This document shows positions 1 through 5,451 of a stretch of 5,505 nucleotides of DNA, in pieces (positions within the stretch are counted from its first letter, which is position 1; every line of letters begins with the position of its first letter). The position numbers and the translations under genes were made by a program. The notes beneath the pieces were generated by a model that made no database searches, was not told the DNA's origin, and was given only the letters and a program-made list of their open reading frames with translations. The stretch is taken from assembly GCA_003242425.1 (NCBI GenBank), contig QGUL01000141.1, forward strand, positions 1 to 5,505, given 5' to 3'. The DNA is from Pseudomonadota bacterium (GTDB taxonomy: Bacteria; Pseudomonadota; Gammaproteobacteria; Burkholderiales; SG8-39).

Positions 1-1
1 G

Positions 2-123
2 GTGCGTTGCGGCATGAACGAAAGCACGCCCTCGGGCTTCGCCGCCTGCGTCGGCGGCGAAGTGGCGGGCTACGCCGGCGGCAAGGCGCTCGAAAAGGCA
101 GGCGTGGGCAATCTCGGAGGCGC
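2..123 (+). pseudogene. Gly-rich 5' coding segment in the +2 frame, apparently split from the main reading frame
   Basis: From base 2 to about 121 the frame starting at base 2 reads as a sensible protein with regularly spaced glycines (GFAACVGGEVAGYAGG, then KALEKAGVGNLGG), like a glycine-zipper or membrane-associated helix. By hand count, 33 of its 40 third codon positions are G or C, against 24 of 40 in the frame used downstream. Just after 121 this frame turns Arg/Thr-rich and stops at 235, while the main frame becomes protein-like (DYAWDKAYGAV). One extra base between about 118 and 125 would join them as GGA-DYAWDK. This is therefore probably the upstream part of the large gene, and it probably continues beyond the left edge. 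ATG at 14 has no visible ribosome binding site. I see no slippery heptamer, so a deletion or base-call error is likelier than programmed frameshifting. Confidence 0.55.
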
Positions 124-3100
124 GACTACGCGTGGGACAAGGCTTACGGCGCGGTGCGCGGCGCGATCGAGGCCTACGCCCGGGAATCGGAAAGCGTCGA
201 ATGGACGGCCCGCGGCAGCTGCCAGACGAAGCTGACCGCGTACTGGAACAGACAGCCGCGCCCGGACGCGCGCGGCGGCGTCATCGTCGTTCACGCCGAG
301 TTCGATCAATGCGAGTGCCGTACGCGACGCGAAGCGACGGCCGGCTCCTTGCGGTTCATCGTTCCCGTGCTCTACACGGCCGCCGGCAATTCGCAGCCGG
401 GCTGGAGCACCGGCACACCGAGGCAGTATCTCGTCGAGGCGCAATGCTGCGGCCAACGGCGGTGGGACGAGCGGGTGTACCAATACAACGAGGCAGGCCA
501 CCTGGTGGACACGTCCGGCGACGATGCGCCGGCCAAGCCGCAACCGCCGAGAACGGGCAGCCCCGCGGTCCGCGATACCGGCAGCGCTGCCGACCCGTGG
601 CCCCCGCGCCCGTCCCAGCCGGTCCGCTTGCCGCCTCCGAAGCCCGAACCGGTCTGGAGCGTCGAGAACCCCTGCCCGGCCTGCGAGCCCTTCAAGGAAT
701 TGATGGAAGTGCATCTTGCCGCCGCGCAGGATGCGGAGTCCAAGGCGGCGTCGCTCGAAAGCGAGCTGGCCAGGAACGCCGCGGAGCAGGAGGCAGTCCG
801 CGCACGCATCGCGCAGTTGCAGGAACAGTTGCGCATGCTCGAAGGGCAGGGCGGCAGCGCCTACGACCCCGCGACGGGCATGACGACTACGGCCGTGACG
901 CAAGCGGACGGCAGCGTGCTCATCACCGTGACCGATAAACAGGGCCGGGAGATCGAGCGCCGTACGCGCGACCGTCGCGACAGCGCGCAAGTGCGCGGCA
1001 AGATCACGCAGGAAGGAGCCGCGCTCGACGCACTGCAGCGCGCGGCCGAGCAGTTGCAGAAGGACCTCGCCTATCAGCGCGCGCTGGCCGCCAAGCAGCG
1101 CAAGCTGGCCAACGATGCGCTGCAGGCGCTCAAGCATTGCCTCGTCGAGCAATGCAATCAGGACCCCTCACGCATCTTCGGGCCGACGGCGCTCAGCGTT
1201 CCGCCGGCCGCCGGCGTGCAGACCGAGGGCTCTTCCGGCGTGGAAGCGAAACCGAAGGAAGACATCCTCTCCGAAATCGAACGCGATGCGCACCTCAGGG
1301 ACCGCGTGCCCGATGCCCGGAGCGGTGCCGCGCAGCCCAAAGAAGACATCCTGGCCGAGATCGAGGCGGACAAGGCCATGCCGGATCGCGCGGCCGGCGC
1401 GGAAGTGAAACCGAAGGAAGACATCCTCGCCGAAATCGAGCCTGTGACAGCCGCGGACAAAACCGGGAAGGCCGGGACAGCGGCCGGCACGCCAGCCGCC
1501 GGCGCCGCGGCGGACGCGCCTGTTGCAGCAGGCGTCGGCACGGCGGGCAAAGCCGCGACAGAGGCTGTTTCCGCAGGCGGTCAGGGCGACGCGCGCATGC
1601 ATGACGCGGTGCGCGACGGTTCGAGCGGTAGCGTCTCGTCGAGGGAAGCCGTCGCCGGCGAAGGCGCGCCCGGCAAGGCTTACGCTGCCGAGCCACCGCT
1701 CGATTCCCGCTGGCGGCTCGAAACCCAGCACAAGTTCGAAGGCGATTCCCGAACGACGCCTGCGGGCGAGGCGGCACGGCCCGTTACCGCGGTACCGGCA
1801 GGCGCGTCGGACGCAGGCGGCGCCATGCGCACCGACGCTGCGCCGGGCATGTCGCCCGCGACCGGTACCGGCATGAGTGTTCCGGGTGAGACGCCGGCAA
1901 CGGCGCAGGACGATCCGGTGCGGATCGCGACGGACGCCTTGTGGCACCCTGCGGATCTTGCTTTGCCGCTGGAACATGCGGACGATCCGGTGCGGATCGC
2001 GACGGACGCCTTGTGGCTGCGCCCCTATTGTCCCGAGTGCGAAGAGGAGGCCCGCGCGTTCGTCGAGGCCAGACAGGCCTACGACGAGCTGAAGAGCGTG
2101 CCCAAGGAGCTGCAAGGCGAACAGTGGGCCCAGCGCATGCAGGCGGCCGAAGAACGCCTGAAGAAAGCCGCACTGGACTACGACGACTGCCTGGACGAAG
2201 CCATGTGCGGGACGCCCGAAGGACTGCGTCGCCAGAATCCCTGCCCGCAATGCGACAGGGAATGGGAGCGGATCGCTCGCGCGCCGACCCCCATCGAGAT
2301 GTTCAAACGGAGGGAGGAATGGCTGGAATGCTTCAGGCAGCATTGCCCCGAACCCTTGCCTGACAGGCGCACCTCCATCCGTTCGCCCGTGCCGGGCGGC
2401 GCGGAAGCCGTTGCGGCGGCGACCGCACAGCCTGCGCAAGTGCAGTGCAGCTTCCCGCCCGTGCAGCCCGTGACGATCGGGCCGAAGGACGAGTTCGGCA
2501 ACAGCACCGAGAAGAAGATCCTCGATGCCGGCCAGGCCGTGTTCGGCATCCTGGGCGGGCTGCTCGGCGGCGGACGCGGCGGCGACGACGGCGGAGGCGG
2601 CTTCGGCATGTTCCCCGACAGCGGCGGAAGCAACGAGCCGCGACTGGACAGCAATCCGCTGCGCGGCATCATGCAGCGCTTCGAGCGCCGCGATGCCGAG
2701 ACCGCGCTCAAGGCCGCCGCGAAGTACATGGACGACGGCAAGCTGCTGATCAGCGCCGAAGTGGACGACTCGCCCGACGACGGCGTGGTGCACATGATCG
2801 AGGTGCAGCGGCTGGTGCCCAGGGCCGACGGCAGCGGCTGCGACACGCAGGTGCAGCGCCCGGGGCGCTGGCTGCACTACGCGATCTACGAGAAGTGGTG
2901 GGCCAAGCTGCGCATCCAGACCTTCGTCAGCGACGGCACCGGCTGGAAGAAGACGGGCGACACCGGCTGGATGGACATCGGCAGCGGGACCAATGTGCTG
3001 GAGACCGGCAAGATCCCGGCGAACGAGATCGCCGATACGGGATGGGGTTCGATGGGCGCCGACCGTGCCATGGGCGGTCCGCGCGCCGCAGGCGCCTATT

Positions 3101-3390
3101 TCGATCCGGGCAAACCGTCGGCCTACGGCGTGTCGGTGCCCGAGCGCTATGTGGTGCACGTCAGCCGGCCGGAAAGCGATCCGGTGACGACCACACCGTT
3201 CGTCTTCTATCCCACATACTTCGCCGACGGGACGGTGAAGCTGAGCGACAAGGAACCGGAACAGCCCTTCGTCTTCCCCGGTCCGCTGCCGATTGGCGGC
3301 GGCATGACGCAGATCGATCCGCCCCGTGAACCGGCGCCGAAGGAGGACATCATGGAGGAGATCGACCACGTGCCGGTGCTCGCCAACTGA
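7..3390 (+). CDS. Large multidomain protein of unknown function (5' end outside window, probable frameshift near its start)
   Basis: I do not recognise this protein. The frame is open to TGA at 3388-3390 (1127 codons from TTG at 7), but its first ~38 codons are Arg-rich and look out of phase, so convincing coding in this frame starts at about 121-124. Residues are numbered from base 7. Order: Cys-containing domain (~40-175; Cys 72, 102, 104, 147, 148); Pro-rich linker (~176-220); long coiled-coil hairpin (223-383) bracketed by CPAC and CLVEQC; Ala/Gly-rich, probably disordered linker (~390-655) with three PKEDIL motifs; a repeated 12-residue block (635-670); two shorter Cys-bracketed hairpins (675-734, 746-780); Gly-rich hydrophobic stretch (~838-877); Trp-rich C-terminal domain (~881-1090); fourth PKEDI motif (1110-1120). 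Any signal peptide would be outside the window. The linkers and cysteine pairs fit an exported or surface protein, but that is inference. The gene stands alone and converges on a glycan operon. Coding is secure; function is unknown. Confidence 0.85.
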   Translation: MRHERKHALGLRRLRRRRSGGLRRRQGARKGRRGQSRRRDYAWDKAYGAVRGAIEAYARESESVEWTARGSCQTKLTAYWNRQPRPDARGGVIVVHAEFDQCECRTRREATAGSLRFIVPVLYTAAGNSQPGWSTGTPRQYLVEAQCCGQRRWDERVYQYNEAGHLVDTSGDDAPAKPQPPRTGSPAVRDTGSAADPWPPRPSQPVRLPPPKPEPVWSVENPCPACEPFKELMEVHLAAAQDAESKAASLESELARNAAEQEAVRARIAQLQEQLRMLEGQGGSAYDPATGMTTTAVTQADGSVLITVTDKQGREIERRTRDRRDSAQVRGKITQEGAALDALQRAAEQLQKDLAYQRALAAKQRKLANDALQALKHCLVEQCNQDPSRIFGPTALSVPPAAGVQTEGSSGVEAKPKEDILSEIERDAHLRDRVPDARSGAAQPKEDILAEIEADKAMPDRAAGAEVKPKEDILAEIEPVTAADKTGKAGTAAGTPAAGAAADAPVAAGVGTAGKAATEAVSAGGQGDARMHDAVRDGSSGSVSSREAVAGEGAPGKAYAAEPPLDSRWRLETQHKFEGDSRTTPAGEAARPVTAVPAGASDAGGAMRTDAAPGMSPATGTGMSVPGETPATAQDDPVRIATDALWHPADLALPLEHADDPVRIATDALWLRPYCPECEEEARAFVEARQAYDELKSVPKELQGEQWAQRMQAAEERLKKAALDYDDCLDEAMCGTPEGLRRQNPCPQCDREWERIARAPTPIEMFKRREEWLECFRQHCPEPLPDRRTSIRSPVPGGAEAVAAATAQPAQVQCSFPPVQPVTIGPKDEFGNSTEKKILDAGQAVFGILGGLLGGGRGGDDGGGGFGMFPDSGGSNEPRLDSNPLRGIMQRFERRDAETALKAAAKYMDDGKLLISAEVDDSPDDGVVHMIEVQRLVPRADGSGCDTQVQRPGRWLHYAIYEKWWAKLRIQTFVSDGTGWKKTGDTGWMDIGSGTNVLETGKIPANEIADTGWGSMGADRAMGGPRAAGAYFDPGKPSAYGVSVPERYVVHVSRPESDPVTTTPFVFYPTYFADGTVKLSDKEPEQPFVFPGPLPIGGGMTQIDPPREPAPKEDIMEEIDHVPVLAN
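673..1155 (+). other. Protein module: long coiled-coil hairpin bracketed by CPAC and CLVEQC
   Basis: Residues 223-383 of the large protein. It begins with CPAC (C223, C226), followed by a strongly helical, Ala/Glu/Gln/Arg-rich arm to about residue 279. A Gly-rich turn and a short beta-like insert come next (from Y286 to ~319, with Thr/Val-rich strands and an ADGSV turn). A second helical arm (~320-377) ends in C378-x4-C383. The two cysteine pairs sit at the two ends of the arms, so an antiparallel coiled coil would bring all four together. They could form disulfides or a metal site, and the sequence alone cannot distinguish these. Confidence 0.6.
1249..1440 (+). repeat. Three in-frame copies of a PKEDIL-x-EIE motif in the linker
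   Basis: Copies lie at 1249-1281 (KPKEDILSEIE), 1333-1365 (QPKEDILAEIE) and 1408-1440 (KPKEDILAEIE), with starts 84 and 75 bp apart. Copies 1 and 3 differ at only two bases. Copy 2 uses different synonymous codons for Pro, Lys, Leu, Glu and Ala. The sequences between copies are unrelated Ala/Gly/Asp/Arg-rich linker. The motif is short, charged and amphipathic, as expected for a docking peptide in a disordered segment. A fourth copy is at the C-terminus of the protein. Confidence 0.85.
1908..2016 (+). repeat. 37-bp perfect direct repeat, 72-bp period, in frame
   Basis: Bases 1908-1944 and 1980-2016 are identical, and both encode DDPVRIATDALW in the same frame. The 36 bp between the coding blocks encode an unrelated dodecapeptide, HPADLALPLEHA. 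The layout is therefore block A, spacer, block A, each 36 bp. The absence of even synonymous differences suggests a recent duplication or ongoing homogenisation, in contrast to the diverged PKEDI copies. Confidence 0.9.
2029..2208 (+). other. Protein module: medium helical hairpin bracketed by CPEC and CLDEAMC
   Basis: Residues 675-734 of the large protein. CPEC (C675, C678) is followed by a charged helical arm rich in Glu and Ala. A turn carrying KSVPKELQGEQ comes next, then a second helical arm ending in C728-x5-C734. The layout is the same as the 161-residue module upstream but only 60 residues long. It starts directly after the second copy of the 37-bp repeat. Confidence 0.6.
2242..2346 (+). 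other. Protein module: short helical hairpin bracketed by CPQC and CFRQHC
   Basis: Residues 746-780 of the large protein. CPQC (C746, C749) is followed by a short helical arm, a Pro-containing turn (APTPIEMF) and a second short arm ending in C775-x4-C780. It lies 11 residues after the preceding module. Both this module and the first have the tripeptide Asn-Pro-Cys at the start of the CPxC motif, which suggests a shared origin or a shared structural constraint. Confidence 0.6.
2518..2637 (+). other. Gly-rich hydrophobic segment of the large protein
   Basis: Residues ~838-877. A short apolar stretch (ILDAGQAVFGILGGLLGGG) passes into an Asp/Gly-rich low-complexity tract. The apolar part has GxxxG-like spacing and is about the length of a short membrane helix, but its glycine content makes a flexible hinge or a glycine zipper equally possible. 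It separates the cysteine-hairpin half from the C-terminal domain. Confidence 0.5.
3334..3366 (+). repeat. Fourth PKEDI motif copy near the C-terminus
   Basis: The sequence reads APKEDIMEEID, residues 1110-1120, ending seven residues before the C-terminus. It keeps the core Pro-Lys-Glu-Asp-Ile, an aliphatic residue next, and the acidic-Ile-acidic ending. It is about 630 residues away from the linker copies, so it is not part of a local tandem array. Its codons differ from those of the linker copies, which argues against very recent duplication. Confidence 0.75.
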
Positions 3391-3405
3391 GCGCCGAAAC
3401 GCAAA

Positions 3406-3430
3406 GCCCGCCGCCAGGCGGGCATTTTTT
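3406..3430 (+). terminator. Rho-independent terminator of the large plus-strand gene
   Basis: A perfect 7-bp GC-only stem (GCCCGCC, 3406-3412, with GGCGGGC, 3417-3423) encloses a GCCA loop. It is followed by A and six T residues (3425-3430). The stem starts 15 bp after the TGA of the large gene. On the opposite strand the trailing sequence is only CTTTGC, so it is mainly a plus-strand terminator. Confidence 0.9.
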
Positions 3431-3445
3431 GTGACTCGACGGTTT

Positions 3446-3482
3446 GAACACAAACGACGCGGAAGGCCGGTCCTTCGCGTCG
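3446..3482 (-). terminator. Probable terminator of the minus-strand glycan operon
   Basis: Arms at 3455-3466 and 3472-3482 pair over 11 bp with a single bulged base around a 5-nt loop. Read on the minus strand, the hairpin begins 5 nt after the glycosyltransferase stop codon and is followed by the T-rich run TTTGTGTTC. The T-tract is interrupted, so termination may be less efficient than at the neighbouring plus-strand hairpin. Confidence 0.6.
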
Positions 3483-3487
3483 GTGCT

Positions 3488-4495
3488 TCACGATGCGCGG
3501 TTGTTTTCCGAGACCCGGTCCGCGAGTTCCGCAAGAACGGGCTGCATGCGTGCGAACACGGATTCCAGGGCATAGCCGTTGACGCGTACGCGGCCGGCCG
3601 CGCCCATGCGCATACGCAGGGCCTCGTCCTTCGCCAGACGTTCGATGGCTTGCGCCCACTCCTCGTCCGTCTCGGCCAGATAGCCGGTCTCGCCGTGGGC
3701 GACGGCGTCGGCGTTCACCCCGACATTGGACGACACGACGGGCAGGCTCGCGGCCATGTACTGCAGCACCTTGAGCGCGCATTTGCCTCGGCTCCAGTCG
3801 TCGTCGCGCATGGGTGCGATACCGATGTGCGACGAAACCAGCTCCGCCGCTTCGGTATCGCTGTGCCAGCGGACCGGTAGGGTCGGCAGCGGTGCCTCCG
3901 GCAAATCGAAGTCGGCGATGATCTTCAGGCGCAGGTTGGGAACGCGCTGTGCGGCCAGGCCCAGCGCGGGCATTGCATCGACCAGATACTTGCGCGTGGA
4001 CTTGCTGCCGATCCAGACCAGGTCGACCGTGTCGCGCGGCTTCACTGCAGCCACGTCGTACTTCTCCGGTTTCAGGCAGGTCGGAACGACGCTGACCGCC
4101 GTATTGAAGGCACGCGCTTTTTCCGCCAGAAAACTGTTGCCCGCGAACACATGGTCGCACCGCATCAGCGTCCGGGCGAAGCGCCGCATGCGCGTCGGCG
4201 ACGGCGAACCGTCGCTGTTGCAGAAGATGGCGTCATCGAAATCGAAGACCAGCCTGCGTGCGGCTTTGCGCAACAGCCAAAGGAGCGGCGCGGCGTAGGT
4301 CTTGCGCAGCAGAACCACGACATCCGCTCGGCGTGCCTCGCGCAACATGCGCAGGAAGGCGCGCACCCCGCCCGAACCGGTGGCGTGCCGGGGTTCGAAT
4401 CCCGCCCCCTGCAACAGCGGAAAGAACTGCAGCGCGCGGTAACGGGTCGAGGCCGAGTCCTCGCCCTTCGAGACGTACAGGATGCGCGCCGCCAT
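3488..4495 (-). CDS. GT4-like glycosyltransferase
   Basis: The 335-residue protein fits a retaining, GT-B-fold glycosyltransferase that moves a sugar from an activated donor to a lipid-linked or surface glycan on the cytoplasmic side. Donor and acceptor cannot be read from sequence. The N-terminal half starts with a beta strand (ARILYVSK), then STRYRALQFFPLL, and has FDFDDAIF at 84-91 and GNSFLAEKA at 119-127. The donor-binding C-terminal half has VWIGSKSTRKYL (160-171), IGIAPMRDDDWSRGKCALK (224-242), QYMAASLPVVSSNVG (245-259) and the GETGYLA loop (268-274). The position usually held by the second glutamate of the EX7E motif is Gln245. No transmembrane segment is evident. The start is ATG at 4495, whose A is the last base of the upstream methyltransferase stop (TAATG). 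There is no clear Shine-Dalgarno sequence, so translation is probably coupled. The frame stays open further upstream, but there it only overlaps the methyltransferase. The family call is firm. Confidence 0.92.
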   Translation of the reverse strand: MAARILYVSKGEDSASTRYRALQFFPLLQGAGFEPRHATGSGGVRAFLRMLREARRADVVVLLRKTYAAPLLWLLRKAARRLVFDFDDAIFCNSDGSPSPTRMRRFARTLMRCDHVFAGNSFLAEKARAFNTAVSVVPTCLKPEKYDVAAVKPRDTVDLVWIGSKSTRKYLVDAMPALGLAAQRVPNLRLKIIADFDLPEAPLPTLPVRWHSDTEAAELVSSHIGIAPMRDDDWSRGKCALKVLQYMAASLPVVSSNVGVNADAVAHGETGYLAETDEEWAQAIERLAKDEALRMRMGAAGRVRVNGYALESVFARMQPVLAELADRVSENNRAS

Positions 4496-5448
4496 TACTT
4501 GGTGAAGGTGCAGTGAATCGTATCCCCGCGCTTGCTGCGCTGGGCGAGCCAGACGTAGATGCGTGCAAGAAGCCGCCTTCCCCGCCGCCGGCTCGAGCTC
4601 CTTCCCGACGTTTGCAATGCGTAGTCGATACTGTTGAGGATGACTTTGGGTGTGGTTTCGAGCCAGGTATCGACTTGCCTGAGGCCGTGTTTTGCAGCGA
4701 GACGGGTGAGGCTTTCGGGGGTGAAAAGCACCAGGTGACGCGGCACATCGTTCGCGAACCAGCTCGCGCCCATGAGCGCGCGTCCCAGCGCGTTGGCGTT
4801 GGGCGTTTCGATGACCAGGCGTCCGCCCGGTTTGAGGATGCGAGCCAGTTCCGCCATGAACGGCTGCGGTTCCGCGATGTGCTCGATCACGTGTCGCACG
4901 GTGACGAGATCGAAACTGTCGGACGGGAATTGCGCGGACGCGAGATCGCCGTGATGCACCGGCAACTGCGCGGCCCGGCAGACCTTTACGCCGGTTTCGC
5001 TCAGTTCCACACCCTGGACGTCCCAGCCGAGCGCACGCATGGTCCCCAGATAACGGCCGTTGCCGCAACCGACGTCCAGCATCTTCCCGCCCGGTACGTA
5101 ATGCGGTACGCCCTGGCTGTAGCGCCGCGTGAACAACGGGCTGAGCAGTCGCGCGGCCGCGGGAGGCTCGAGATGCGTGTAGCCGCGCGTACGCTTCAAC
5201 ACCGCCTGTTTCAGCGGACTGATGCGGCGTGTCTGCGCCGAGTCGTCGAACACCGAGTAATCCGGCGGGTAGAAGCTCGCGATCTGCTCGAGGCCCGGCA
5301 TGGGATGCATGAAGACCGCCGAGCATCCGGTGCAACGGAAATAATCGTAACGGTCGTAATGACCGAACATGATGTCCCGGCCGCTGAAGTCATAAACGGC
5401 AGCGGCCTCGCAGACCGGGCATTGGGGCGTCGAAGCGGGGGTAGACAT
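4495..5448 (-). CDS. Class I SAM-dependent methyltransferase with N-terminal zinc-ribbon-like motif
   Basis: The 317-residue protein transfers a methyl group from S-adenosylmethionine, probably to a sugar or glycan precursor given its neighbour; the acceptor is not readable. C10-P-V-C13 and C39-T-G-C42 form a likely four-Cys zinc ribbon. The Rossmann core has motif I MLDVGCGNGRYLG (123-135), an acidic residue closing strand 2 (GVELS, E148), HGDLA (166-170), SFDLVTVRHVIEHI (178-191) and LKPGGRLVIETPNA (205-218). PRHLVLFTPESLTRLAAKHGL (236-256) is typical of Methyltransf_11/23-type enzymes. The C-terminal ~35 residues are basic (SSSRRRGRR) and may form an amphipathic or membrane-proximal tail. 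The start is ATG at 5448, with an in-frame TAG two codons upstream, so no longer start is possible within this frame. The stop overlaps the glycosyltransferase start by one base, marking a coupled operon. The sequence is intact and the family call is firm; the substrate is unknown. Confidence 0.93.
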   Translation of the reverse strand: MSTPASTPQCPVCEAAAVYDFSGRDIMFGHYDRYDYFRCTGCSAVFMHPMPGLEQIASFYPPDYSVFDDSAQTRRISPLKQAVLKRTRGYTHLEPPAAARLLSPLFTRRYSQGVPHYVPGGKMLDVGCGNGRYLGTMRALGWDVQGVELSETGVKVCRAAQLPVHHGDLASAQFPSDSFDLVTVRHVIEHIAEPQPFMAELARILKPGGRLVIETPNANALGRALMGASWFANDVPRHLVLFTPESLTRLAAKHGLRQVDTWLETTPKVILNSIDYALQTSGRSSSRRRGRRLLARIYVWLAQRSKRGDTIHCTFTK

Positions 5449-5451
5449 GAG

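Noticed and set aside
113..130. Programmed -1 ribosomal frameshift site
   Set aside because: No X-XXY-YYZ slippery heptamer is visible at the frame switch, so an indel or sequencing error is the simpler explanation.
1249..1440. CRISPR-like or mobile-element repeat array
   Set aside because: The repeats are in frame, diverge synonymously and have unequal unrelated spacers of protein-coding character. They are protein motifs.
1168..3573. 801-codon open frame on the minus strand across the large gene
   Set aside because: It is antisense to a convincing gene, rich in Arg/Ala/His with no domains, and open frames of this kind are common opposite GC-rich coding sequence. It also runs through both terminator hairpins.
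3488..5335. 615-codon minus-strand frame running through the glycosyltransferase and most of the methyltransferase
   Set aside because: Only its last 335 codons (from 4495) look like protein. The upstream part is an out-of-phase reading of the intact methyltransferase, so this is not a fusion.
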